The notes: generated by a model from the letters alone, not told the origin. A stretch of DNA of 64,000 bases from Nothopassalora personata (GCA_033816765.1 CM066289.1:3348001-3412000), one strand, 5' to 3'; shown: positions 1-10,537, counted from the stretch's first letter. A program made the numbers and translations.

Positions 1-1149
1 ACGTGCTATCGAAACCCTCCGCCTGGCATACGGCTTTGGATGCCATGCTCCAAACCACTTCGCCATCGAGTGGAACAATCGCTGAGTATGCACTGTGTGC
101 ACCAGCGCCACCCTGCTTCGGCAGGCTGTAATGCATATCAGACAAGCCCCTAAAAGACGACACGCCTGCAAACCTAGCGCTATGTGGCTGAGGAATATTG
201 GTTCGCTTCCGGAGGCTCGCCGCTCTTGCCTTCGAATTTCTCGCTCTGGAATCTGCCTTCGGCGCTGGGAATGTGCTGACAGACGATCCTCACGATCGGC
301 GTCTGAGTTGTACCGAAGTTTGTCGTCCGGCGGCTGGTGTTCGGCTGTGCTTCAACATCTTCCAACGCCATGCGGGGACTGGCCCGGATTTATCCCATCA
401 ATCATGCTTTGGCCCGAGACATAGCTGCCCAGTCGACAATGTCGAAGCAATGCGCTCCATTAGGCAAGATGTCTTATCGGCGTAGACCTTCAATGTCCTC
501 CGGGCCCGGCACATTGAGAAGTCCGCTCATCAATGCATGTGGAGCAGGAATCAGTCCAATACCCGTCTTAGTCACTATGCCAGGGCTCGACTGCAAGAAC
601 AAACCATCAATGGATGGCCTGAAGGTGTACTTGCTCAGATGTGCGGATGCAGAGTTCGGTTTGGCCAGTTGTCCAGTTCTTATCAGTGAGACATCCGCAA
701 GCATGACTGGTTAACCCGCAATATGCTCACGGTCAATTGGAGCCGGACCGAGTCGTAGGTTCTAGGCCCATCACACTTCGCCGGCAGATACTCGTCACGG
801 ATGGCCATATTTTCAACTCGTGTGCAGAGATGTCATCGTACAAGTCTTTTGCTCGTTATACAGGGCTCCACAACGGCGTACGCGAACTTCTCGTTCGTCG
901 GAATAGGGCCGACAAAATACCCAAGGAACCGGTCACTTTTGAGATCCCGACATTGGCTTCATTATTGGTTCATTGACCCTATGCCTATGACAGCTATGGG
1001 CTTGGGTACCCGACAGCAATGCATTACTCGTGCAGAACAAACTTGAGCTCTATCCTCTCCTACCTTCTAGTACAATAACCCTAGTAGGTCCTTCCCCTAT
1101 TCCTATTGCTCGGTCTCTAGTTTTGCCTAGCAATCTCCTTGTACCTATC

Positions 1150-1282
1150 CTAGATGAACTAGTACTTGCCTTGCAAGAATTCCGGTATACAGGTCGGTGA
1201 CTGTAGGTCACGGGGCATGTCTGCTTAATCATTAACCATAAGCTTGCTAGGACAAAAAGACGGGCCCCGAAATTGCAATCTC
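1150..1282 (+). repeat. Dispersed repeat block (three related copies)
   Basis: This block (ctagatgaactagtacttgc, then catgtctgcttaa, then aagcttgctaggac) recurs in diverged form at 2481-2612 (ctagataaactagcacttgt, catgtctacttaac) and at 2939-3018 (tagcacttgtctta, catgtctactcaac). The copies differ mostly by transitions, as expected of an old or RIP-mutated repeat. Confidence 0.7.
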
Positions 1283-1421
1283 GGTGTTGGATGCTGTAGT
1301 CACATTACATAACAGATACCCTCTCACTTACTCTTACGAAGAGTCAGAAACCCGCAGTAGCCACCTACAGGTTCGAAAGGGCCATACACTATTTTTTAAC
1401 GGTCTTAACTTTAGCTAAATC

Positions 1422-1745
1422 TTGGTAAGTATTGACCGCATATACCTATTTCTGAGTCTAAAGTTTCTACTTGCTATCGCCTTGATTGTAGCAACTACAA
1501 GTGCTCTTCCGGTCGGAACGGTCCTTGACGCTGGTCAATCTCCTACGAGGCAGGGGTTGACTCCTCGGGGTACAGAAGGCTATGACCTAAGCAATAACCC
1601 CGTCGGGATGAAATCTAAACGCCAAGGGGAAAAATGTCCTGGGAACAGTGGATGCCTATCTAAGGGTAATGGGCCCAAAAAGTGTGATCCGCGGAACCGG
1701 GGCGGCTGCAAAGATACCAAGACAACCTCTAATAGTAGAGATTGA
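1422..1745 (+). pseudogene. Small secreted cysteine-containing protein-like frame without an ATG
   Basis: An open frame of 107 codons has a convincing signal-peptide profile: a basic or polar start, then FLSLKFLLAIALIVATTSA and a likely cleavage site after SALP. The short mature part has four cysteines (EKCPGNSGC, KKCDPRNRGGC) and many K, G and N residues, like fungal small secreted proteins. The frame opens with TTG, an in-frame TAA lies two codons upstream, and the first ATG comes after the signal peptide. A normal start is therefore missing. Either it decayed (ATG to TTG) or an unseen upstream exon is used. It lies inside the repeat-rich insertion. Function unknown. Confidence 0.35.
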
Positions 1746-2215
1746 CCGGAGCATTCGCTAGATCTGTGCAAGTAAGGATAGAATGTTGACATATAGTAAG
1801 GGGTGATGTTTCATAGGGTGAATACTATGCGGCACGCTGACTGCTGCTATGTGGCAGGCTCGATATCGAGTCGCATTAGCTAAGCTTCCCAATAGTTCTA
1901 TTGAGATGTTTACTCACCGAAATAAGCGTGCTTAGCGGACGTGTCGCGTTGCAAGCTCGCACCTCAACGTCGCTAATACCACCCCTATTGTCGTTGTTAT
2001 TGTTGTTCTTATCTATTCACCTAACGATGTCTTGATCTCAGCTTAATATTGCCTCTGCTTCGTTGTCGCATATGTATGTGTAACAATTGTAGGTGCAACA
2101 CCGTCACGCATTGAGCTAAAGTCGTAGCAGCGCATAGAAACAACACCTAGGACAGCGACGCAATATCGACGCGATAGCCACTTAGATTAGTTAATTTCTA
2201 GTTAGCAGCTGAGAT

Positions 2216-2480
2216 AGTAATCTACAAAGGAAGCAAGTAGCCTATAGCCTACATATATAGCCGCATTGTTGTAGGAAGGATTTGACGAGTCTAAGCTTCT
2301 TAGCATTGAAACGTAGGATAGATGAGTAACGTAATAAATTGCTACAAGAATGTAAATCTATCTAGCCACAGAGACAGTATGACATAGGTTGTAGGTACTA
2401 AGCCTTGAAGCCTTAACTAACATAGCCACTAGTGACCTAATTCATAACTCGTATATGTAGGTACGGACCCATCAAACGCG
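2216..2480 (+). repeat. Direct repeat, copy 1
   Basis: Starts agtaatctacaaagg and runs through gtaggaagga and acagagacagtatgacatag to gtacggaccc. It matches 2688-2938 over most of its length with scattered, largely transition-type differences and small indels. Each copy is followed by a copy of a second block beginning near ctaga and containing tagcacttgtctta. Confidence 0.85.
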
Positions 2481-2687
2481 CTAGATAAACTAGCACTTGT
2501 CTTACAAGAATTTGACAATATAGAGAGGTTATCGGACATGTCTACTTAACTATCAACTATAAACTTACTAGGATTGTACTAGTAAAGAAACGGTGCCTGA
2601 GATTGTAATTATGGAAATTAATGTACGTTAGCCTACTACATAGTAGCACTTAGCCTACCGCATAGTATTTACCTTCTGTAGGTAATA

Positions 2688-2938
2688 GTAATCTACAAAG
2701 GAAGCAAGTAGCCTATAGCCTATATAGCCGCATTGTTGTAGGAAGGATTTCACGAGTCTAAGCTTCTCAACATTAAAACAATAGGATAGATTAGTGACCT
2801 CATAAATTACTACAAGAGTGTAAATCTATCTAGCTACAGAGACAGTATGACATAGCGTGTAGGTACTAAGCCTTAGAATAACATAGCCACTAGTTACCTA
2901 ATTCACAACACGTATATATGGGCACGGACCCACTCGTG
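2688..2938 (+). repeat. Direct repeat, copy 2
   Basis: Second copy of the block at 2216-2480, about 470 bp downstream in the same orientation. It shares agtaatctacaaaggaagc, the gtaggaaggattt stretch and acagagacagtatgacatag. The spacing and order suggest a tandem duplication of a unit of about 470 bp. Confidence 0.85.
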
Positions 2939-4933
2939 CTAGAGAGAGTAGCACTTGTCTTACAATAATTTAAAAATATAGAGAGGTCACAGGACATGTC
3001 TACTCAACTACTAAGGCGCGGCGAAGGTAATTGTTTTTTGAGGCCAGTACTAGCTAGTTATAGCTGGGGCCTAAAAAGTTTGGTTTTGTTAGTATGTATG
3101 GCATTAACAACAACAATGGGAATAGCGAGGGCAACTAGCTGTACACCACTTGCGACGATGCGAAGATAGAGACAACACACGAGTACTTTGTTCTTGCTAC
3201 TTCACGCTACCTTTGCTCGTGCCTACTATACCGCACCCAACACGGCTACTAGCAGAAGAATCCACTGGTGAAAATTGAGCGGAGCCTGCGCTAGCTCTGT
3301 ACAAGAACGGAAACTTGATTTCAGGAGCAAGGCGTGTTGTTTATTGGTGATCTGCGGGGGAAGAAAGTCCGCCTATGGTGCTGTATAGCCGCATGGGTGG
3401 ACACGGACTCGCTCGCTTCGACTTCGAAACTATCTTAATATCTTTGTACATAAATACAATATAGCAGTTTTTGGTCCCTCTACACCCGCGAAAAGTCCAA
3501 ATGAGCCAGCGCAAGCGGCGGCCGAATCGGGCCTGCATGGAATGATACGTCGCTAACCTTGTTCATGCGTCGAAGATCCAATGCTAAAGAGCCTGCCACC
3601 ACTGGAGATGAGCCACCGAAGCTGAGATTCTTACATAGACTGAAGGTCCAGACCGGGACGCCGTAGATTCGGCGGCTCTTCACTTGATGAATATTATGAC
3701 GTATGCAGCATGTGCGAGCTTAGTCAGCCCAGCTAGTAGCTTATATACTTCTTTCCTTCGCACTACTTGAACACAACAGTGATGCTTCATGTGGTTATGA
3801 GCCCCTACGCTACATGCTGCGCATGAGGCTACTGTTCATACGTGTATTCAACTCAACTCACTGTGCGCGCAACACTGTCACTGTCGACGGCGCCAACGCG
3901 AGTATCGCGACTTTGCACGTGCAAGTCGGATTCACTTACCCGCGCGTTTGCTGTCCGCAACGCGTCTTCACAACACCAGAAGGGATTTGCTATTAGCAAC
4001 CACTTCGCGACACCTTTTCGGTGATCGCCATCTCAGAGAAGCGCTGTCCGCCTTCTTATCTCATGTCAGCTGTGTCCGATACGACCTGTCGGTGTCAGGT
4101 CTCGAAGCACTTAAATACATCATTTATGCTTCATGTTCTTCAGAACTTGACAAAGCTGTTAGATGTCTCCGGGATAAACTGCTGCGCATGGGACTGGGGC
4201 CTCTTCTGCAGTGAATAGGTCGACATAGTCTCGAAGTCTTTCGCCAGTAAAGAAGCCATCTTTGCCAATGAAGTGGACTAGCACCCCAACTACGGCGTCA
4301 AAGTTAGATTCGCTGATTCCTGGCGGCAGCGCCGACTCGACTAGCTGTTCGGTGCTGGCAGCGAAAAGATCATCGTTAGCTTTCTGGTACTTGAGGTCCT
4401 GATATCGGATAAGTGGAGTGGCTGTTCACACATTGGTGGACGGCACTGCGCGAGCTGTCCTGGATTGACATGTTGCATAAGTGGTGCGCAGCGATCCAGA
4501 CTGTGTAGTGCAGGTGTCGACCGAAGAGACTCTTGTCTCGTCTTGTCTGTGCTCTGTATCGGCCGTATGCCTGAAGTATTGCGTCAGTAAAACTTTTTGC
4601 TCTGCTGTCGCGCTTTGCAAGGCCTCGAATAGGATTGCTTCACAACACTGTCTGTACAAGTCAGAAAGCAATGGATTGAGCCAATCTAAGCTGTTCGCTA
4701 TCGAACAGCGTCCGGAACGTCGACAAGGCGGCTTCGCATCGGCAGAGGAGGCGAAGAGATGCCCGACCGCTTGCATCCATATCAAATTCTCCGGACTCAA
4801 AGCAGGGAAGAGCTTGACGTACAGGATGGGCACTCGAGTCCGAGGTACCCGGCAATACCGCACCTGGGCGCTCCTTGAAAACCTATACTGCGACCGCTTT
4901 GTGAGGAGATTGGTCCATTTTAAGTCTTCTACC

Positions 4934-6575
4934 CTACCCTCTGGCACTGAACAACACCATCGGACCATCTCTAAGGCCAACAAAGGCGTCATACACCTGA
5001 TACTGGTCGATCTCCCTCCGCCCTTCAGACATGTGTGGACTGCCACCACCAAGGTTACTATTGGGATCTTGCTTGACTTCGAACCTGTAGACTAATTTTG
5101 CCATCACTATCATCATTTCCAGCCAAGCCAGGTTCTTTCCAATGCATCCACGCGAGCCGGTCATAAAGGCACAAAAGCCACTTTCTGCCATGGCAAGACT
5201 TTCAGCTGATGCTCCGTGTGGATTGGCTTTATCGGCGAGGATCCAGCGTTCTGGTTGGAAGTGGAACGGCTCCGGGTACACCTCTGGACTGTAGCTCAAG
5301 CAGTAGCAGCTAATACTCAGTTTGGTGCCTTCTGGAAAGTACTGGCCATCGATTGTCGTGCCGCCCGGAAGAACTTCCCGCGCTGGTTCTGCGCCTACTG
5401 GTGGATTCATGCGGCATGCTTCTTGGATGAAGGCTTTGAGATACTTGCACGAGTGCAGCTGGGAGCCGCTTTGGATGTCATCGTAGCTTGAGAACGTCGA
5501 CCTGATCTCTTCTGCGAGCTGGCGTTGGACGCCGGGATTTCGTGCGAGGTAGAAGAGCATTGCCGACATGACAATTGAGGTAGTATCTGAGCCAGCCACA
5601 ATCAGCAACTCACATTCACCATACAGCTCGCTCAGTGTGTAGCCGGTGCCAGTCTCTGGGTCTTTCGCATTGAACAGATAGTGGAAGAAGTCTTTCCTGG
5701 CTTCCTGCTCTGGATGGTCCTGCAAAGCCTCCTCGACTTTGGTCCTGTCGTCTAGGCATGAGGCAACGAACTTCTCCCAATTCGTCACAGCTGGTGGCGA
5801 AGCAATATTAAGCATCCAGTCAAGCCCTCGTGGCTTAGCCCACACCCACCAATCCGCGAAGGGGGAGAAGCAGATTGGGTGAAATAGCGCAAGGAAGGTC
5901 GTCAGCACTTCTGGGATATACCTCTTGTCGCTGTCAGGCTCCTTCATCCCGAACGACTTCCCGAAGCAGAGATCACCGAGGATGTCGAACACGAGATGGT
6001 TGATCTCCTGCGCCATATTTAGAGAATGCTTCTTGTTTGCAGCATTCAACTCGATCAAGTCCAACCAACGATCAGTGTTTGAGTGCACGAATGGCTCGAT
6101 CGATCGAAGAGCTTTCTCGGAGAAAGCCTGGTTCAGAACACGGCGCTTCCTCGCGTGTGAAGGAATGTCTGTGACGTTCCAAGTACTGGTGATATCAGCA
6201 GTGCGCGGCCACACACGGTAGTAATCACTCTTCTTGACATTGCCCTTCGGTCCGAAGATGGTCCTGTATGCTGTTGGCGTGTTGATGAGGACTGCATCAG
6301 GACGATAGCGGAAGGTAGGTCCTGGTCGGGGTGAGTGACACTGCGACTAAGATCTAGTACGGTCAACGCTTACCATATTGCTGCTGCAGACGCCACAGCC
6401 AGACGTGCCGATCTTGCTTGATGGTGTACCACCATGATGGTATTGTGCTGATGCGAGCCCAGAGTGGTCCTGGATATCTGGCCAGTGGATCGAAGTACAG
6501 TCGATATATCACGACAAAGACAACATAGGCCACGACATTACTCGTCACCAACCAAATCAGACTCGCGCACGCCAT
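4934..6575 (-). CDS. Cytochrome P450 monooxygenase, one intron
   Basis: Exons are 6575-6374 and 6321-4934. The 52-bp intron (GTAAGC...ACCAG) restores the conserved stretch YGPTFRYRPDAVLINTP and gives 529 residues, normal for a fungal P450. The start (MACASLIWLVTS) gives an N-terminal membrane anchor, then the proline-rich hinge RYPGPLWARI. Visible motifs are I-helix AGSDTT (about 309), ExxR as EACR (about 367), PERW, and heme loop FMTGSRGCIG with the cysteine ligand near residue 460. It would act at the ER membrane with cytochrome P450 reductase. The substrate cannot be told. Neighbours are relics of a VAO-type oxidase and a Zn-alcohol dehydrogenase plus an FAD monooxygenase, suggesting an oxidative cluster. 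All key residues are present, so it looks functional. Confidence 0.93.
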
Positions 6576-6891
6576 GTTGCTCGCAGTGTGTGAAGCGAAT
6601 GTCGAAGCTGGCTTTGCATCTGGAAGAAGTCTGATTTGCGCAGTATGCACGAGCGCAAATGTGCCTCTACCCACCACGATGCAGTAGTACCGACTCGGAC
6701 CAGCATATTTAAGCGAACTACCACAACAGTGATGGTAGGCGATACTGCAAGGATGATGACCCATCGTATATCGAAAGGACGAGATTTTGCCGTTGGCGGC
6801 GCCACCTTAGCACCACCTCGCTTATGTTTTCGATGCCTGGGGCACGCATTGAGATGTGCAGAGGGATGTGTACTCTTCTGCACTGATCTAG

Positions 6892-7594
6892 TCAAATGCT
6901 CTCATTTGGACCACAAGCTGCTGCTGACTTGTGACCCACGGCCTCCGCAAACTGTAAGCCTAAAGGTCCTAGACCGCCACCACAGCCAATGATACCAATC
7001 CTATCCCCTCTGCTGAGGTCAGCATTGTTGATTGCAGCAAATATCGTACTCCCAGACTACATCATCGGCGCCGCATCAGCAGCATCACGACCTTCTGGCA
7101 GTGTTGCAACCTGACGGCTATTCACCAAAGCGTACTCTGCCAATCCGCCAGGCCTGATCATACCTTTAATTGTCGCGTGTGGACAGAACATGGAGAAGTC
7201 CTTCGTCGCATTCTCGGGATGACATGTATTGCGCCTCTCGAAGGATTCTCCGCATGGATGGCGAGACCTACCGGGTACGCCGACTCAATCACCAATCTTG
7301 AGTTCGCTTCCTTCGAGAGCCGGTGCCAGCTGCACGATCGTCCCGACAAACTCATGGGATCCGATATGTGGTAAGCTGAGTGGTTCCGGCTTCCATTGGC
7401 CTCAATTAGCCCGCCATCTGTGTGACAGTACCCAGCGGCCTCGATGTATAAATCATATGAGCTCCCCGTTCGATTTCCTAGCAGGATCGCTGACAAACCT
7501 TGACGAGAATGTCATGCTCATATCCGAGCCTTGGCACAGGCAAAGTGTTGAGTTCGTAAGGCTTGTGATAGTCCACCAAAAGCTGCGCCTGCAT
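6892..7594 (-). pseudogene. Zinc-type alcohol dehydrogenase, truncated relic
   Basis: From an ATG at 7594 the minus strand reads MQAQLLVDYHKPYELN..., then after a short gap or intron IEAAGYCHTDGG, the substrate and zinc-binding region of GroES-type alcohol dehydrogenases. In shifted frames follow HEFVGTIVQLAP, VGVPG, GGLAEYALVNSRQVATLPEG and the nucleotide-binding start IIGCGGGLGPLGLQFA. It then ends after about 230 codons, where a full enzyme has about 345. GDRVGVPG has become GD-stop-VGVPG (consistent with CGA to TGA), and a second stop follows AAPMM. The loss of the C-terminal half of the Rossmann domain together with the stops makes it non-functional. It lies between the P450 and the FAD monooxygenase. 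Confidence 0.8.
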
Positions 7595-7975
7595 CTCTCT
7601 CGGCACGGTAGAATGCATCCTAGAAGGAGCTTCCATCGATATTTTTGATGCATTCTGACGTATGATGATGCCTCACCGGGTAAAATGACCCTGAGCTCGA
7701 GGAGGTGCAGTCGAGCTCTTGCTCTCCACATCCCATCGGCAAGTGATCGAGTCAATCTGCCGAGTTGATATCCTCCAACGTGGGCAAGCTATGTAGCACA
7801 TCAGGTAATACCATCGGTTCAAGCAGCAACGGGACCTGACCTTGTCCAGCATGATGCCTGTTCTATTCGTCATTGATCTCGACTTCGTCTTACAGCCGCT
7901 GCATCTCACAGACATTTACTACCTCTCATGTCCCAACTCACATAGCCCACTAGACAACAGCAGCGGACCATCGCA

Positions 7976-9306
7976 ATGGTCCAGACTCTCACGCAAGATT
8001 TCAAGATCATCGTCGTCGGAGCAGGCCCCTCCGGCATTCTCCTCGCCCTGCTCCTCGCCAAAGCCGGCATCAAAGTCACAGTGCTCGAAAAAGCGAGTGA
8101 ATTCGACAAACAGCCTCGCGCATCGTTCTACGCCGGTCCCGCCCAGCATGAGCTCAAGCGTGCTGGTGTGCTCGACGAGATTTGCAAAGTGGGGTTCCAC
8201 GCCACTGGAATGAGCTGGCGACACGTTGATGGCTCGTACATTGCTGGCATCGATGCGACCAATCTGCCATTGTCGATGCGTCAGGTCTCTTTACCGCTGA
8301 CGCATCTGATACCGTTGATGGCGGAGCACCTGTTGAAGCATGAGCATGCGGAGGTCCTGTTCAACCATGAAGTCGTGAGTATCGGACAGGACGAGACGGA
8401 GGCGTGGGTCAAGGTTCAGACCTCAGACGGCGAGAAGCGGATGTCTGCAGCCTATGTTGTTGGCTGTGATGGTGGCACGTCCAGAATCCGGAGAGAACTA
8501 CTAGGTCGAGATTCTTTTCCTGGCATGACGTGGTCGAACCAGATCGTGGCGACCAATACCTACTATCCGCGGTTCCAGAAGGAATTCCTGGGCCGAGATA
8601 AGTGGACGAGTAATACCTTCTTCGTTTCTCCTGAACATACGCCAATGGTGGCTCAGATGGCGAATGATGGGCTGTTGAGGATCACGTATCAGGAAGACGG
8701 CAGTCTTAGCCGAGAGGAGATGAGGAAGAGACTGCCCGAGAAATTCAAGACTTTCGTGCCTGGTGCTCCCGATGAAAGCGAGTACGAAGTAGTCAACTTC
8801 AGCCCATATCGGATCCATCAGCGCTGTGCAGAACGCTTGAGACTGGGAAGGTTTGTGTTAGCTGCTGATGCGGCACACCTGTGCAATCCTTATGGAGGCA
8901 TGGGCTTGACTGGCGGTTTCGCTGATGTTGGCGGGCTGTATGATTGTCTCTATGGAATCTTTACTGGCCAAGCGGATGACAGTATCTTGGACAAGTACGA
9001 CGAGATCAGACGGGAGAAGTACTGGTCTGTCATTGATCCCATCAGCACAGGTAATTTGAAGAGATTGATGGATGCATCGCCCGAAGCTGTGGAAAAGGAT
9101 GGCTTCTTCAACGCATTGAAGCAGATGGCGGCGGATGGCAGTCAGAAGTCCAGAGACATGATTCAAGTGAGTTCAACTTTCATAGTAGCTATTGCCTTAC
9201 TGACTTGAATTTTCAGGGTGTCAATGCCGTGATGTACGACTTCACGCAGCACTACATCGGCAATCTGGAGCGGGTTGACAGCTCGGTAGGTAACAAAGTT
9301 GCATAG
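7976..9306 (+). CDS. FAD-dependent aromatic-type monooxygenase (PHBH fold), one intron
   Basis: Exons are 7976-9166 and 9217-9306, with intron GTGAGT...TTTTCAG of 50 bp, giving 426 residues. The N-terminal dinucleotide motif is VVGAGPSG (residues 13-20). The second FAD motif is VVGCDGGTSRIRRELLG near 160, and the third is GRFVLAADAAHLCNP followed by GGMGLTGGFAD near 290-310. This order is that of group A flavoprotein hydroxylases (FAD_binding_3). They use NAD(P)H and O2 to hydroxylate phenolic or related substrates; the substrate here is unknown. It is divergent from the alcohol dehydrogenase relic. Its 3' end faces the NTF2-like gene 92 bp away. A GTAGGT near 9287 could be a further donor, so the last residues are less certain. 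Confidence 0.88.
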
Positions 9307-9397
9307 TCGAGTAGGATCTGAGGAGTTCCATTGCCGCCATTCCGTCGCGATGCATTGTGACTCTCCATTGATGGTACTACTGTGATGCACCCTGCCC

Positions 9398-9865
9398 TTA
9401 GATCGACACTGGCTCCACCCCATCAACAAGTCCCCTCAAGCTCGTCCACTTCGTACACAGCCATCTCCCGTCCACTAACCTAAAGCTGATGGTCGCCACA
9501 GCAGGTCTGACAATCCCGGGCGGCATTCCCTCGAAGTCGGTATTCAGGAACACCTCTGCGATCTGCTTCTTCGGGCTGACGTTGACGTTCATGCATGTGA
9601 TCCGGAAGTAGAATTCCGGATGTGAGGCACACATCAGCTGGAGATGTGCGATAAAGTCTGCGAGGCTGCTTTTCTTGACATTCAGGTCTCCTATGAATGC
9701 TTCGAAGCTCGGCGAGAAGTTGTCCCACGGCGCGTGCTCTTGGTTGAATGAGCGGGCATTGGCGGCATCTGCGACTTGTCGGACTATGGTCTCGAGGTGA
9801 TCCTTGATCTCGTCGACCTGGGCCGCTGAAGGTGAGAGCTGGTCGAAGTGCTGTTCTTGATTCAT
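9398..9865 (-). CDS. NTF2/SnoaL-like small protein
   Basis: An intronless 155-residue frame. The helical start (QVDEIKDHLETIVRQVADAA), the central FSPSFEAFIGD, and the final strand-rich half with FYFRITCMNV, IAEVFLNTDFEG and ATISFRLVDGRW fit the cone-shaped alpha+beta barrel of the NTF2-like superfamily. Such proteins are often cyclases or accessory isomerases in fungal biosynthetic clusters, or simply ligand-binding proteins. The length is typical and no signal peptide is seen. It is convergent with the FAD monooxygenase, which supports a link to the same pathway (inference). The fold call is moderately sure; the activity is unknown. Confidence 0.65.
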   Translation of the reverse strand: MNQEQHFDQLSPSAAQVDEIKDHLETIVRQVADAANARSFNQEHAPWDNFSPSFEAFIGDLNVKKSSLADFIAHLQLMCASHPEFYFRITCMNVNVSPKKQIAEVFLNTDFEGMPPGIVRPAVATISFRLVDGRWLCTKWTSLRGLVDGVEPVSI

Positions 9866-9989
9866 ACTGCGCGATGCTCAACAAAAATTGCGAACAAAAG
9901 ACAACATGCATGGACTCCACTTCAATACCCACCCGCCCCCCCCCCCCTCCGCAACCCTGTAGCAGATCGTTACACAAGGCTGACATTTG

Positions 9990-10537
9990 TCAGCTACAGA
10001 GAATCTTCCTAGCTGAAACGTGCCAACGCCATTCTCGCCATCCTTTCTGAAAGTTCCTCTGCATGCTAATATCCCACCCGATCTGATCGCCCGGCCCCGA
10101 CCTTCCACTCGCATCCTGCGGCTGAAACGCAGTCGAAACTTGGGCGAACAACATCTAAACACTCTCACCGGAACACCATCACCACCACTCGACCACTGCT
10201 GACTCGACACCACCACTTTCCGAAAAGCATACACAGATTGCATCTGCTGCTGCCAATCTCCATCACCAGCTCTAGTGTTAACGAAGGTGAGCTTGGTAAA
10301 GACTTTCGAACTCGTGAGGTACTCGAACAGCGTTGGCGACCATTGAAAATAAGGTCTCGAAACTTCAAGAGCTGCGATACTGGCCTTGCGGGCTCCTTGG
10401 TTGTTTCCAGTCGCTAGCGTACTGCTGCTGGCACCTAGGCTCCAGCAGTCGATTTGGATGCCGCCAGAGATAGATTGTTGGGTTGTTTGGTGGAAGCTGA
10501 AGTCAGCCTCGATTGATTTTACTTGTTGTCTTTCCAT
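9990..10537 (-). pseudogene. Hcp-like (type VI secretion tube protein family) gene with broken or unusually spliced frame
   Basis: From ATG 10537 the frame reads MERQQVKSIEAD, then IQIDCWSLGASSS, KASIAALEVSRPYFQWSP and VVVSSQQWSSGGDGVPV. These follow the order of strands and helix in Hcp proteins. After GVPV the Hcp-like reading continues only one frame over: ESV, a TAG, then LFAQVSTAFQPQDASG and GDQIGWDISM, ending at a TGA (9990). Two readings are possible. One is a 1-nt loss plus a stop, a pseudogene. The other is a 47-nt intron (10168-10122, GTGAGA...TTTCAG) giving a 166-residue protein that lacks one conserved strand. A C12 tract lies just downstream (9936-9947). In bacteria Hcp forms the secreted tube; a role in a fungus is unknown. 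Confidence 0.5.

Larger units (their letters stand above)
930..3560. repeat. Repeat-rich insertion inside the VAO relic
   Basis: The VAO coding sequence stops after RMNKV (about 3565) and resumes at FAYAVVEP (about 930), so roughly 2.6 kb has been inserted. The inserted DNA is rich in TAG and CTA words and contains internally duplicated blocks: 1150-1282, 2481-2612 and 2939-3018 are related to one another, as are 2216-2480 and 2688-2938. Apart from the small secreted-protein-like frame at 1422-1745 I recognise no transposon protein. No clear terminal repeats were found, so the class of the inserted element is unknown. Confidence 0.6.
180..4422 (-). pseudogene. Vanillyl-alcohol-oxidase-type FAD-linked oxidase, relic split by insertions
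   Basis: Minus-strand fragments lie in protein order and match the VAO/PCMH flavoprotein family. 4159-4422 reads as the N-terminus (LPPGISESNFDAVVGVL..., ending AAVYPGDI then TAA). About 3560-3700 gives the first FAD-binding stretch (IYGVPVWTFSLCKNLSFGG, LDLRRMNKV). About 740-930 gives FAYAVVEP and AHELKIWPSV. 474-720 gives LADVSLIRTG and SIDGLFLQS with GIVTK. About 437-470 gives LPNGAHCF. A living member is one ORF of roughly 550 residues that oxidises phenolic or alcohol substrates with covalent FAD. Here the coding sequence is cut twice: by ~460 bp (about 3700-4158) and by ~2.6 kb (about 930-3560). Frame changes and stops are also present. It sits next to an intact P450 in the same orientation. 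The family call is fairly sure; the outer limits are approximate. Confidence 0.75.

Noticed and set aside
4426..5052. 208-codon minus-strand ORF overlapping the P450 3' end
   Set aside because: Different frame over P450 codons followed by intergenic DNA; no conserved motif. The P450 frame explains the overlap.
9990..10537. Bacterial contamination as source of the Hcp-like gene
   Set aside because: It is embedded between fungal genes with fungal introns and has no bacterial neighbours or ribosome binding sites.
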